The notes below the pieces were generated by a model. It saw only the letters and a list, made by a program, of their open reading frames with translations. It was not told where the DNA came from and made no database searches. The translations under genes were made by a program, and so were the position numbers. This document shows, one piece after another, positions 17,408-26,944 of a stretch of 64,000 bases of DNA. Positions within the stretch are counted from its first letter, which is position 1. Each line of letters begins with the position of its first letter. This DNA is from Thalassospira profundimaris (GTDB lineage: Bacteria > Pseudomonadota > Alphaproteobacteria > Rhodospirillales > Thalassospiraceae), in NCBI RefSeq assembly GCF_003326675.1, contig NZ_JPWF01000008.1:1-64000 (forward strand), in the 5' to 3' direction.

Positions 17408-19648
17408 ATGACCGAACCAAACAATCAGGACAACGAACATCTTATTGCTGATGGTGTGGACGAAGAGCCGATTGAACATAACCGACGCCTTTTTGAAGGG
17501 CGCGGGCTCAGTTTCATTACCATTGCTGCTGCGATTTACGCTGCCTTCCATATGCTAGCGCTCAATGGCGTATCGCTGTCGGCGATGACTGGCGGGTTGG
17601 TCAATCTGGATTTCCTGCCTGCTTTTCCGCTGGAAACCTGGAATTTCCGCATCGTTCACGTTGCCGGCGCGTTGGCTATCGGTTTTCTTTGGTACTCTGC
17701 CAACAAATTTGTAGATGAGCCAACCGGCCAGACACCATTGCTCGGCTATCTGTCCTATGTCCTCCTTGTTCCTGCCTTTGTTGCTGTTGGTACTGCAATC
17801 AGCTTTGCCTTCGAAATCAGTAACGGCGCGATGTGGAACGGCATTGATGCACGGATCAAATTCAATGAAACATGGGTCTTTGGTGCGCCGCTTATGGCTG
17901 CGACCGTTGGCGGTATTGTTCTTTCCTGGTTTAACAAAACCGGCAGAAACCGTTATTCGCCACCTGATTTTGTCCTGACTGTCTGTGGTCTTGCCGTTGC
18001 GATCTATCTGATCACGATTTACGGAACCCTGATGCGCAACTCGACCGGGACGCCATTTGCACCGATCGGGATTTCCATTGCCGCGATTTCCGGTACGCTT
18101 TTGATCATGGAACTCACACGTCGCGTTGCTGGTCTTGCGCTTGTGATCATTGCGACGATCTTCCTTGTTTATGTCTTTGTCGGCGAGTTTCTGCCGGGCT
18201 TCCTGCAGTCACCGGCCATCACCTGGCAGCGCTTCTTTAGCCAGGTTTATACCGATGCCGGTATCCTTGGTCCGACGACGGCTGTTTCTTCGACCTACAT
18301 CATCCTGTTTATCATCTTCGCAGCCTTCCTTCAGGCTTCCAAAGTTGGCGATTACTTCGTGAACTTTGCGTTCTCGGTCGCAGGTCGTGCACGTGGTGGC
18401 CCTGCCAAGGTGGCAATCTTTGCATCCGGCCTGATGGGGATGATCAACGGTACGTCTGCGGGTAACGTTGTGGCAACCGGTTCCCTGACCATTCCATTGA
18501 TGAAGAAGGTCGGCTATCACAAAAAGACTGCTGGTGCGATTGAAGCAGCTGCGTCAACCGGCGGGCAGATCATGCCGCCAATCATGGGGGCAGGTGCCTT
18601 CATCATGGCCGAGATTACCGGTATTCCTTATACCGATATTGCCATTGCGGCGGTTATTCCGGCGATCCTGTACTTCGTATCGATCTATTTCATGGTCGAT
18701 TTCGAAGCCGCCAAACTTGGCATGCGCGGCATGAAGGAAGATGAACTGCCGCGCTTTAACACGATGGTCAAACAGGTTTACCTGTTCTTGCCGATCATCA
18801 TTCTGATTGTGGCACTGTTCCTTGGTTATTCGGTTATCCGTGCCGGAACGCTGGCAACGGTTGCTGCTGTGGTCGTAAGCTGGTTAACACCGAACCGGGT
18901 TGGCGTTCGATCCGTTGCCAAGGCCTTCGAGCTTGCTGGCGGCATGTCGATCCAGATCATTGCCGTTTGTGCCTGTGCTGGCATCATTGTCGGGGTAATT
19001 GCCCTTACCGGGGTTGGTGCACGTTTCTCCAACCTGCTGCTTGGTCTGGCAGAAGCATCGCAGCTTCTTGCACTGATCTTTGCAATGTTGATCGCCATCC
19101 TGCTTGGAATGGGGATGCCTACAACCGCGGCATATGCTGTGGCGGCTTCTGTCGTTGCACCAGGCCTGATCGAACTTGGTATTGAACCGCTGACCGCGCA
19201 CTTTTTTGTGTTCTACTTTGCCGTGGTTTCCGCGATCACGCCGCCGGTTGCCTTGGCATCCTATGCGGCGGCTGGTATTTCGGGGGCCAACCCGATGGAA
19301 ACATCCGTTGCCTCGTTCAAGATCGGCATTGCGGCGTTTATCGTGCCGTTCATGTTCTTCTATAACTCGGCCATCCTGATGGATGGGACATATCTGCAAA
19401 TCGCACAGGCACTGGTTACGGCGGTTGCCGGTGTGTTCCTGTTGTCTGCGGGCGTTCAGGGCTGGTTCCTTGGCCGCAATGCGGTTTGGTTCCTGCGCAT
19501 TGCCTTGGTCATAGCAGCGCTCTTTATGATTTCAGGTGGCATTGTGACGGACCTTATCGGGGTCGGCATGGCCGCGGCGATCTGGTTTGTTCAACGCGTG
19601 CTTAAACCGAAACCGGGCGCAACATTCCGGACCGGCAGCGCCGACTAA
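17408..19648 (+). CDS. TRAP transporter fused permease (small plus large subunits)
   Basis: Fused 4TM/12TM inner-membrane permease of 746 residues. The N-terminal third carries the DctQ-like segment and the rest the DctM-like transporter: GLMGMINGTSAGNVVATGSLTIPLM, EAAASTGGQIMPPIMGAGAFIMAEI and LGMGMPTTAAYAVAASV are the family's re-entrant-loop and ligand-site motifs. Sodium-driven uptake with the upstream TAXI receptor. The ATG at 17408 (MTEPNNQDN) follows GGGGAAACCA; the open frame begins 34 codons earlier but those codons cover the hairpin. Confidence 0.93.
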   Translation: MTEPNNQDNEHLIADGVDEEPIEHNRRLFEGRGLSFITIAAAIYAAFHMLALNGVSLSAMTGGLVNLDFLPAFPLETWNFRIVHVAGALAIGFLWYSANKFVDEPTGQTPLLGYLSYVLLVPAFVAVGTAISFAFEISNGAMWNGIDARIKFNETWVFGAPLMAATVGGIVLSWFNKTGRNRYSPPDFVLTVCGLAVAIYLITIYGTLMRNSTGTPFAPIGISIAAISGTLLIMELTRRVAGLALVIIATIFLVYVFVGEFLPGFLQSPAITWQRFFSQVYTDAGILGPTTAVSSTYIILFIIFAAFLQASKVGDYFVNFAFSVAGRARGGPAKVAIFASGLMGMINGTSAGNVVATGSLTIPLMKKVGYHKKTAGAIEAAASTGGQIMPPIMGAGAFIMAEITGIPYTDIAIAAVIPAILYFVSIYFMVDFEAAKLGMRGMKEDELPRFNTMVKQVYLFLPIIILIVALFLGYSVIRAGTLATVAAVVVSWLTPNRVGVRSVAKAFELAGGMSIQIIAVCACAGIIVGVIALTGVGARFSNLLLGLAEASQLLALIFAMLIAILLGMGMPTTAAYAVAASVVAPGLIELGIEPLTAHFFVFYFAVVSAITPPVALASYAAAGISGANPMETSVASFKIGIAAFIVPFMFFYNSAILMDGTYLQIAQALVTAVAGVFLLSAGVQGWFLGRNAVWFLRIALVIAALFMISGGIVTDLIGVGMAAAIWFVQRVLKPKPGATFRTGSAD

Positions 19649-19674
19649 CCTTATATCTCAGGCTTATTGAAATA

Positions 19675-19710
19675 GAAAAGCGCACCAGAATATGGTGCGC
19701 TTTTCTTTTG
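19675..19710 (+). terminator. Terminator of the TAXI-TRAP operon
   Basis: Perfect 13-bp stem (19675-19687 with 19693-19705), five-base loop and a following TTTT. The flanking A and T runs make it usable from both sides, so it can also end the convergent yjdM-like gene. Confidence 0.85.
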
Positions 19711-19729
19711 GGATCATTGGGCCGGAAAA

Positions 19730-20068
19730 TCAGTCGGCGACTTTTTTCACAAATTCCGATTTCAACCCCATCTGGCCGATACCGGGAATTTTGCAATCAA
19801 TGTCATGATCGCCATCAACAAGGCGAATGCCTTTGACTTTGGTTCCGACTTTGACAACAGCAGATGAACCTTTAACCTTAAGGTCCTTGATAACGCTGAC
19901 TGTATCACCGTCAGCAAGCGGCGTTCCGTTGGAATCTCTGACAACCTTGTCAGAAGACGCATCACCTGATGCGGACCATTCATGCGCGCATTCCGGACAA
20001 ATCAAAAGCTCACCATCTTCATAGGTGTAGGGCGATTGACATTTGGGGCAGGGCGCTAACTCACTCAT
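19730..20068 (-). CDS. yjdM: PhnA/YjdM-family zinc-ribbon protein
   Basis: Cytoplasmic protein of 112 residues matching the family's normal length (about 111). N-terminal zinc ribbon [10 protein letters not shown]...CPECAHEW, then the SH3-like PhnA domain with [25 protein letters not shown]. The old name 'alkylphosphonate uptake' is not well supported; function remains open. It stands alone between two unrelated units. Confidence 0.92.
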   Translation of the reverse strand: MSELAPCPKCQSPYTYEDGELLICPECAHEWSASGDASSDKVVRDSNGTPLADGDTVSVIKDLKVKGSSAVVKVGTKVKGIRLVDGDHDIDCKIPGIGQMGLKSEFVKKVAD

Positions 20069-20468
20069 ATCAAGGACTTTCTTTACAACGTTTTCAGTGT
20101 ACTTCAGACGTAGGCAACATTTCGCAGAACAGGGTTAGCTGCGTCAAGACAAACAGTAGCTGTGCAATCGTGATTTGCTGGCGAAGAATACGAAACGCTT
20201 GTTGAAATCCACAAATATCAATTCCAACGGGGCACTTTAAGATAAATACCAAATTCGGACGCACTGTTATGTGTGCTGCTGCTTGTAGCGTCGAACGCTG
20301 GTAAAACCGTTTAGCATATCCTTTCTGAGTTGCCTTCGCCAAACCCAACGATGTCTACCAATACACTACCAGTTTTAGTTACATATCTGCGTTGCAGAAT
20401 AAGAACTGTGCGTGTGGCTATGGATCAAGCCATAACGCATAAAGCCAATGCACAAGAGAGTCTTTAAT
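20069..20468. other. Intergenic, no gene seen
   Basis: 400 bp between the divergent yjdM-like gene and the small membrane protein. Open frames in it are short and unlike proteins. It must hold both promoters; I see no structured RNA or repeat. Confidence 0.4.
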
Positions 20469-20693
20469 ATGGATTGGGTCCCAATAGTTTTTGGTACTTT
20501 CAAGGTTGTCGCACTGATCACCGCCATGTTCTTCGCCATCAAGTGGCATTACGATCAAGGCGAGAAGGGAGACCGGCAAGCGCTATTGCGCTCTGGCGCG
20601 AAGGTCGCCACAGGTTTCGCAATCGCCTTATTTGGCGTCGGTCTTCTGGCCTTCACGCTTAGCAGAATGCTTGGCTTGGAACTGAGCTACTAA
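20469..20693 (+). CDS. Small membrane protein of unknown function
   Basis: 74 residues with two hydrophobic helices: one near 8-25 (IVFGTFKVVALITAMFFAI) and one near 47-65 (ATGFAIALFGVGLLAFTL), joined by a charged loop HYDQGEKGDRQ. The ATG at 20469 (MDWVPIVFG) has an AAGAGAG ribosome site; an upstream in-frame ATG at 20448 would add seven residues. I do not recognise a family. The balanced two-helix pattern makes it likely to be a real gene. Confidence 0.6.
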   Translation: MDWVPIVFGTFKVVALITAMFFAIKWHYDQGEKGDRQALLRSGAKVATGFAIALFGVGLLAFTLSRMLGLELSY

Positions 20694-20841
20694 TCACCTC
20701 GCAAGAGCGGCGCACCGAAAAGACACCAGTGATCTTCATCGCCGCTCGTTTGCACAGTCGATTTACCAAGTGTTGTGTCCAAACAGGCGCGACAACACGG
20801 AAATTCGACTGCGTTCTATAGAAAAATGATGTCTGGGGAAA

Positions 20842-20931
<90 letters not shown>

Positions 20932-21604
20932 GCAAAAATGGTCGGAGCATTTCGCTCTGGGCGCTTTCAATAAATTGGGTGTGCCGCCCTGTCAATAGGC
21001 CAATCATCGATTGTCGCCAATACTGGCGAAATAATGTGTTTTCAGGGTGCTATGGCAACCAAAGAGTGAAGCAGTCTCAGATCATGTTTCATGCGATCTG
21101 AATTGCAGACCAAAGCCCAGACATGCGTGCAATCCTGATGAATAAACTTGCCAAATTCCGGGCTGGTGCTGGTTTCAAACATCGGTAAAAGGTTGCCAGA
21201 CACGAGTGGCGATTCGCACTGTCCGGCACAAACCAATCTCCGTCGCACACATGAACAACACATATTCAGAAGACGCTAATTTAGAACGGGACCGCTTCCG
21301 TGGGCGCTTAACGACATGATAAAAACATCTTTATTTCAGAATAATACGCCAATTACCTGATGTCGGGCTTTCAAACATTTCGCCCTGATGCTCAAGCTGT
21401 CGCTTCATTCCCGGCAGGTGTTTCACATCTGCGACTATCCATTTAGCAAGTCTTAACGTCTGAGGCGGTATCAAATTCCTAAGCCGTGGTTTGCGCAAAC
21501 AGGATCGTGAGGTCCAATGTCGCAACAAAATGGCGATCGAATGACTGGATGCACGGCCCGACGGTGGCCTGATCCGATAATCACGACCCTGAATGAGGCC
21601 TTTG
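20932..21604. other. Intergenic region after tRNA-Ser, gene-poor
   Basis: 673 bp between the tRNA and the lytic transglycosylase. It contains one weak candidate on the minus strand (21042-21263). The rest shows only short frames. The tRNA 3' end points away from this region, and no integrase or att-like repeat is seen. Confidence 0.4.
21042..21263 (-). CDS. Possible small hypothetical protein
   Basis: 73 codons with a Cys-rich N terminus (MCCSCVRRRLVCAGQCES) and a mixed hydrophobic/charged remainder (PEFGKFIHQDC, THVWALVCNSDR). No family recognised and no clear ribosome site. It is listed only because it is the longest open frame in a 670-bp gap; it may be chance. Confidence 0.2.
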   Translation of the reverse strand: MCCSCVRRRLVCAGQCESPLVSGNLLPMFETSTSPEFGKFIHQDCTHVWALVCNSDRMKHDLRLLHSLVAIAP

Positions 21605-22609
21605 ATGAAATTCTGGAAATTGCTGACCGCCGCCTCTGTGCTTTCTGTTTTGGTTGCAAATGCACCTGCCTATGCACAGACCGATGAAAAACTTCCAGAA
21701 TTCACGACCGAGGGGTTCGATGAATGGCTTGTCGACTTTAAAAAAGAAGCAGTGACCAAGGGCATTTCCCAGTCAACGCTTGATGTAGCCTTTGCCAATA
21801 CCAAGCCGATCCCCAAAGTGATTGAGTATGATCGCAGCCAACCCGAATTCAAGCTGACCTTTGAACAGTATATTCAGCGTGTTGTGCCGCAATCGCGCGT
21901 CAATGAAGGCCGCAAGAAATATGCTGAAAACCGCGCTGTCATTGATGCTGCTGCGAAGAAATACGGCGTTCCGGGTCAATATCTGACAGCATTCTGGGGT
22001 ATCGAAACCGGCTTTGGACGTCATACTGGCGGATATTCGGTTGTTGATTCACTTGCGACCTTGGCATTCGAAGGCCGTCGCGCCGAGTATTTCCGCAAGG
22101 AACTGCTGAATGCGCTGACCATCATCGATGCTGGTCATATTGCACCGGAAAACATGTCGGGTTCCTGGGCCGGCGCAATGGGGCAGGCACAGTTTATGCC
22201 TTCCACCTTCCTGAATTATGCCCGCGATGGGAATGGGGATGGCAAGATCGACCTTTGGGGCGCCAAGGAAGACGTTTTTGCCTCGGCTGCGAACTATCTT
22301 TCCACGGTCGGCTGGAAAGGGGATGAACGCTGGGGCCGTAAAGTCAGTATTCCGGAAACCCTTGATAAATCACTGATCGGTCGTGACATTCGCAAACCGA
22401 TTGCCGAATGGCAGAAGCTCGGTGTCCGGATGCCGAATGGTACCGACCTTCCCAAAGCAGATATGGAAGCATCGATTGTTACCGTAAATGACGGTGAAGG
22501 TCCGGCATATATGGTTTATAACAACTTCCACACCATCATGCATTGGAACCGGTCGACCTATTTCGCAATCGCCGTGGGCACACTGGCAGATGCAATCGCA
22601 GGCCAATAA
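21605..22609 (+). CDS. Lytic murein transglycosylase (MltB/SLT-B type)
   Basis: Periplasmic peptidoglycan hydrolase of 334 residues. Signal peptide with cleavage near APAYAQ, then the MltB-type SLT_2 domain: catalytic Glu in FWGIETGFGRHTG, followed by SVVDSLATLAFEGRRAEYFR and SGSWAGAMGQAQFMPSTF, then DVFASAANYLSTVGW. No lipobox, so it is soluble, unlike E. coli MltB. The ATG at 21605 lies 8 bp after GAGG; the ATG at 21593 gives four extra residues. It lies 75 bp before rlpA, a second wall enzyme. Confidence 0.93.
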   Translation: MKFWKLLTAASVLSVLVANAPAYAQTDEKLPEFTTEGFDEWLVDFKKEAVTKGISQSTLDVAFANTKPIPKVIEYDRSQPEFKLTFEQYIQRVVPQSRVNEGRKKYAENRAVIDAAAKKYGVPGQYLTAFWGIETGFGRHTGGYSVVDSLATLAFEGRRAEYFRKELLNALTIIDAGHIAPENMSGSWAGAMGQAQFMPSTFLNYARDGNGDGKIDLWGAKEDVFASAANYLSTVGWKGDERWGRKVSIPETLDKSLIGRDIRKPIAEWQKLGVRMPNGTDLPKADMEASIVTVNDGEGPAYMVYNNFHTIMHWNRSTYFAIAVGTLADAIAGQ

Positions 22610-22684
22610 CGTTTCAATGTCTGAAGACAGGGAATTTTCCCCGTCACTGACAAGACCAGAGCATCTTAAAGCGGGGACACCTTG

Positions 22685-23731
22685 ATGCCCAAACCAACAA
22701 AAAGTGCATTTGCACGTCTGCGAACGAATGGCCGCCTCGGATTGTCAGTGGTTGCCCTCGGGATGCTTTTGGCTGGATGTGCAGAGACACAGCTTGCGGT
22801 TCATGGTGTTAAACGCCTTGGGGGCGTGCAATCACAACCAACCCAGGTCGGCAACTACAAGATCGGCAATCCCTATGAGATTGCCGGACAATGGTATTAT
22901 CCGGCCGTCGATTACGAATATAGCGAAACCGGTATCGCGTCCTGGTATGGTCCGAAATTCCACGGCAAGAAAACCGCCAATGGCGAAGTTTTTGATCAGT
23001 ATGAAATTTCTGCAGCCCACCGGACATTGCCTTTGCCAAGCATTGTCCGGGTTACCAACCTTGAAAACGGCAAATCGCTGAAAGTGCGCGTTAACGATCG
23101 TGGTCCCTTTGCCCATGGGCGTATCATTGATATGTCGCGCCGGGCGGCACAGTTGCTTGGCTTTGAAAAGCAGGGTACGGCAAAGGTCATGGTCGAAGTC
23201 ATTGAAAGCGACAGCCGTCAAATTGCCGCTATTGCGCAGGGCAAAGCAGCCCCGACCGTAACCGTTGCCGAACAGAATACCGTCACAGCAGCCCCTCGGG
23301 ATGTGGTCGAAACGGTACGTCTTGACGATGGTCCCATTACCGAAACGGGCCAGCCGACCACGTCAAAGATCAAACTGACACCGCCCGAAACGCAGACCAC
23401 TGTGTCGTCATCTCCGCTAGAAGGCACGGTTGAGGAAGCCGCGATCGTCAATGTCGAACCGATTACAAGTTCAGCCATTTATGTTCAGGCGGGTGCCTTT
23501 TCGATCTATGACAATGCGCTAAACCTTCGTAACCGGCTTTATGATCTTGCCCCAAGCAAGATCGAACCGATTGATGTTAAAGGCACAACCTTTTACCGGG
23601 TGCGTCTTGGTCCGTTAAACACTGTGCCAGAGGCAGATATCCTTCTGGAACGTGTTATCGCAACCGGCCAGAACGGTGCAAAAGTAGTTGTTGAATGTGC
23701 AGATGGCGGCGCGGCCAAGTCGGGATGTTGA
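22685..23731 (+). CDS. rlpA: Septal ring lytic transglycosylase RlpA family lipoprotein
   Basis: Outer-membrane lipoprotein of 348 residues. Lipobox LLAGC with Cys at residue 32, next residue Ala so not retained in the inner membrane. Double-psi beta-barrel domain: GIASWYGPKFHGKKTANGE (catalytic region) and VRVNDRGPFAHGRIIDMS. A Thr/Pro-rich linker (about 190-260) follows, then a C-terminal SPOR domain (IYVQAGAFSIYDNALNL...) that binds denuded septal glycan. A TTG immediately upstream is in frame; the ATG at 22685 is preferred. Confidence 0.93.
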   Translation: MPKPTKSAFARLRTNGRLGLSVVALGMLLAGCAETQLAVHGVKRLGGVQSQPTQVGNYKIGNPYEIAGQWYYPAVDYEYSETGIASWYGPKFHGKKTANGEVFDQYEISAAHRTLPLPSIVRVTNLENGKSLKVRVNDRGPFAHGRIIDMSRRAAQLLGFEKQGTAKVMVEVIESDSRQIAAIAQGKAAPTVTVAEQNTVTAAPRDVVETVRLDDGPITETGQPTTSKIKLTPPETQTTVSSSPLEGTVEEAAIVNVEPITSSAIYVQAGAFSIYDNALNLRNRLYDLAPSKIEPIDVKGTTFYRVRLGPLNTVPEADILLERVIATGQNGAKVVVECADGGAAKSGC

Positions 23732-23916
23732 TTGCTGAAACTGGCTATGCTACCGCTTTTTCTAATATCGGCTTTGCCGTTTTCTCTTAACTTCGCTTAA
23801 TTTGTAAGAGAATACGCTTGGTGTTGCACATTTTTGCCGAATTTGCGACGTAAGCAGCAAGGCCAACGTACCGGAACACCGGTCAAACAGATTTTATTAT
23901 ACAGGGTTAAGACGCT

Positions 23917-25089
23917 ATGACTTTCATGCCGCCAGTTCCGTTCAAAAACAGTCTGAACCGGGTAGTGGCCGGGGCCGCGATATTGGGCTCCGTCATGGCA
24001 ATGTCGATGACCAGTGCGCGGGCAATCGAGACGACCGCGCGCGAAGCCTATATCATGGATTTTGACACCGGCACGGTGCTGCTGAACAAGGATGGCGACA
24101 CGCTGACCGAACCGGCATCCATGACCAAGATGATGACTGTCCATATGTTGTTCAAGCATATCAAGGACGGCAGCGTGTCTATGGATGATACCTTCCACGT
24201 AAGTGAAAAGGCCTGGCGCAAAGGCGGGTCCAAGATGTTCGTCGAGGTAAATTCCGACGTATCTGTTTCCGATCTTTTGCACGGCATCATCGTTCAATCG
24301 GGTAACGATGCAGCAATCGTTGTGGCCGAAGGTCTTTCTGGCACAGAAGAAGCCTTCGCCGACGAAATGACCCAGGAAGCCCGCAATATCGGCATGACCC
24401 AGTCGGTCTTTAAAAATGCGACCGGTTGGCCTGCAGAAGGGCATCTTGTGACCGTTCACGACCTTGCCACACTTGCCCGTGATACCATTCGCAATTTCCC
24501 GGACCTTTATGAGCTCTATTCCGTCAAGGAATTCACCTATAACGGCATTCGTCAGCCGAACCGCAACCCGCTTTTGGGTACCAGCGCGGGCGTTGATGGC
24601 CTTAAAACCGGTCACACAGAAACAGCTGGTTATGGCTTGACGGCTTCGGCAGAGCGTGATGGCCGTCGCTTGATTATCGTTGTGAACGGGCTGAATTCGG
24701 TACGTGAACGCCGCACGGAATCCCAAAAGCTTCTGGATTGGGGCTTCCGTGAATTTGACAATTACGACCTGTTTTCAAAGGACGAGGCGGTTAGTTCCGC
24801 CAATGTCTGGCTTGGTGCGGAAACCAAAGTCGATCTGGTTGCAGACCAGGACATTCTTCTGACCCTGCCGCGCAGTGCAAGTCGCGATATGAAAGTGTCA
24901 GTCGTCTATGAAGGTCCGATTCCGGCACCGATCAGCAAAGGCGACCAGATCGCGACCCTGAAGGTCGAAGTTCCGGATCAGGAAGCACGCGAGTTCCCGC
25001 TTTACGCTGCACATGACGTTGGACGTCTTGGCTTCCTTGGCCGCATTGGCGCAGCCTTCAAGTATCTCCTTTGGGGGGCAAACGGGTGA
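23917..25089 (+). CDS. D-alanyl-D-alanine carboxypeptidase (PBP5/6 family)
   Basis: Low-molecular-weight penicillin-binding protein of 390 residues that trims the pentapeptide's terminal D-Ala in the periplasm. After a signal peptide (to about residue 36) the catalytic SxxK is SMTKMM, the SxN motif is SGNDA and the KTG box is LKTGHTETAG. A C-terminal PBP5_C beta-sandwich is followed by an amphipathic anchor-like end (GRIGAAFKYLLWG). The stop overlaps the tmk GTG start, so cell-wall and DNA genes are translationally coupled. Confidence 0.95.
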   Translation: MTFMPPVPFKNSLNRVVAGAAILGSVMAMSMTSARAIETTAREAYIMDFDTGTVLLNKDGDTLTEPASMTKMMTVHMLFKHIKDGSVSMDDTFHVSEKAWRKGGSKMFVEVNSDVSVSDLLHGIIVQSGNDAAIVVAEGLSGTEEAFADEMTQEARNIGMTQSVFKNATGWPAEGHLVTVHDLATLARDTIRNFPDLYELYSVKEFTYNGIRQPNRNPLLGTSAGVDGLKTGHTETAGYGLTASAERDGRRLIIVVNGLNSVRERRTESQKLLDWGFREFDNYDLFSKDEAVSSANVWLGAETKVDLVADQDILLTLPRSASRDMKVSVVYEGPIPAPISKGDQIATLKVEVPDQEAREFPLYAAHDVGRLGFLGRIGAAFKYLLWGANG

Positions 25090-25742
25090 TCGAAAAGCCC
25101 GGTTTGTTCATCAGCTTCGAAGGCGGTGAGGGCAGCGGCAAATCAACTCAAATTCGCCGTCTCGAAGAATGGTTTCGCAATCAGGGGCGCGACATTGTTG
25201 TCACTCGCGAACCCGGTGGATCATCGGGTGCAGAAGAAATCCGCACTCTATTGCTGACCGGTGATCCCGGTCGCTGGGATGCGGTGACCGAAGCCCTTTT
25301 GATGTTTGCATCCCGCCGCGATCATGTTGAACGCACCATCCGCCCGGCGCTTGCAGACGGAAAAGTTGTTCTTTGTGACCGCTTTGCCGACTCATCTGTT
25401 GCCTATCAGGGTTATGGTCACGGTCTTGGACCGGACTACATCCGCAATCTTTGGGAACTGGCAATTGACGGTTTCAAACCTGATCTGACCTTGATGTTTG
25501 ATTTGCCGGTTGAAGTTGGCCTTGCGCGTGCCGGGGCACGCTTTGCCAATGTCAGCGCCGCCGAAGACCGGTTCGAGCGGATGGGACTTGAATTCCATCA
25601 GCGTCTGCGTAACGGCTTTCGCGAAATTGCCGATGCTGAACCGCAGAGATGTCGCATCATTGATGCCGATGGCGATATTGAAACGGTTTCGGAACGCGTG
25701 ATTTCGACGGTCGAGGCGTTTATTGCCGGGCAGGGGGCTTGA
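25086..25742 (+). CDS. tmk: Thymidylate kinase
   Basis: Phosphorylates dTMP to dTDP. 218 residues with P-loop FEGGEGSGKSTQ, the DR(Y/F) motif CDRFADSSVAYQG and the LID region around DRFERMGLEFH. The GTG at 25086 overlaps the preceding stop (GTGA) and has a G-rich ribosome site. A TTG at 25071 is a longer alternative. It is followed 6 bp later by holB, a usual partner in alphaproteobacteria. Confidence 0.95.
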   Translation: MIEKPGLFISFEGGEGSGKSTQIRRLEEWFRNQGRDIVVTREPGGSSGAEEIRTLLLTGDPGRWDAVTEALLMFASRRDHVERTIRPALADGKVVLCDRFADSSVAYQGYGHGLGPDYIRNLWELAIDGFKPDLTLMFDLPVEVGLARAGARFANVSAAEDRFERMGLEFHQRLRNGFREIADAEPQRCRIIDADGDIETVSERVISTVEAFIAGQGA

Positions 25743-25748
25743 TCGCGA

Positions 25749-26858
25749 ATGGCTGGCAGCATTGACCTTCCGGACGAAGAAAACCCTTTTGCGCCGCGCC
25801 GCAACGATGCCCTGCTTGGGCATGAAGAGGCCGAGAAAACCATTCTAGAAGCCTGGAACAGCAAACGTATGCATCATGCGTGGCTTTTGTGCGGGCCACG
25901 CGGCATTGGCAAAGCAACGCTTGCCTATCGCATTGCACGTTTCATCCTTTCCGGTGGAGGCGAAAATGGCGGTGCTGGTTTGTTCGGGGATCAATCCGAT
26001 GGTCTCTATGTCGATCCGGAAGACCCGGTTGCGCGTCGTATTGCCGGCGGCGGGCACGGTGACCTTAAAATCATCGAACGCCAGTATGATGAAAAGAAAA
26101 AGCGGCTTCAGGGCGAAATCACCGTTGCCAATGTTCGTACTGTCGGCAACTTCATGTCAAAGACATCGGCCGAAGGTGGATGGCGGATTGTCATTGTTGA
26201 CGCAGCTGACGAGTTAAACCGCAATGCAGCCAACGCCATTCTGAAGGTTCTGGAAGAACCACCGGCAAATGCGATGATGATTTTGATCGCCCATCACCCG
26301 GGACGTTTGCTTCCAACCATTCGATCACGGTGCCGTCGTTTAAATCTTGGTGCACTGGAAGACCATCAGGTTGTCGATCTTTTGGGGCGCTATTGTCCCG
26401 AAATGGATCTTGGTGATCGTGATGCGCTGTCCGGTTTGGCCGAGGGCAGCATTGGTCGCGCGCTTCAGCTTCATGAAGTCGGCGGGCTTGAGCTTTATAC
26501 CGAGATGGTCAGTCTGATCGCCTCGTTGCCCGATGCCGATGTCGCGGCCCAGCACAAATTTGCCGAACGTTTTTCCCCGGTGGACAAGGACGCGGCCTTT
26601 GCCACAGTGACCGAACTTTTGCATTGGTGGCTGGCGCGCATGATCCGTTTTGCAGCCACCGGCCAGCCCCCTCGTGAAGTCGTAGAGGGCGAATTGCCGG
26701 CCATGCAACGCATGGCTGCTGCGCAACCGCTTGATCAATGGCTGGAGGTATGGGAAAAGATCAACGAATTGATGGGCGCGACCCGTGGTTTGCATCTTGA
26801 TCGCAAGCAGGCCTTGCTGAATGCATTCTTCATGCTTGAAGAAACCATGCGAACCTGA
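25749..26858 (+). CDS. holB: DNA polymerase III subunit delta'
   Basis: Clamp-loader subunit of 369 residues. AAA+ fold with a P-loop-like CGPRGIGKATLAYRIA, and the sensor regions IVDAADELNRNAANAILKVLEEPP and PTIRSRCRRLNLG (SRC motif conserved in delta'). No zinc-binding Cys quartet is seen between the helices, as is common in this branch. Part of the dacC-like/tmk/holB/metG run. Confidence 0.94.
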   Translation: MAGSIDLPDEENPFAPRRNDALLGHEEAEKTILEAWNSKRMHHAWLLCGPRGIGKATLAYRIARFILSGGGENGGAGLFGDQSDGLYVDPEDPVARRIAGGGHGDLKIIERQYDEKKKRLQGEITVANVRTVGNFMSKTSAEGGWRIVIVDAADELNRNAANAILKVLEEPPANAMMILIAHHPGRLLPTIRSRCRRLNLGALEDHQVVDLLGRYCPEMDLGDRDALSGLAEGSIGRALQLHEVGGLELYTEMVSLIASLPDADVAAQHKFAERFSPVDKDAAFATVTELLHWWLARMIRFAATGQPPREVVEGELPAMQRMAAAQPLDQWLEVWEKINELMGATRGLHLDRKQALLNAFFMLEETMRT

Positions 26859-26891
26859 CATCACTGCCCAGTAACCGAAATTTTGACCATC

Positions 26892-26913
26892 ACGGCCCAT
26901 TTCGGGCCGTTTT
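26892..26913 (+). terminator. Terminator between holB and metG
   Basis: Stem ACGGCCC (26892-26898) with GGGCCGT (26904-26910), followed by TTTGTTT. It separates the tmk-holB unit from metG, which probably has its own promoter or relies on read-through. Confidence 0.75.
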
Positions 26914-26944
26914 GTTTCACGACTTGCGCGAAGGATTTGCGACC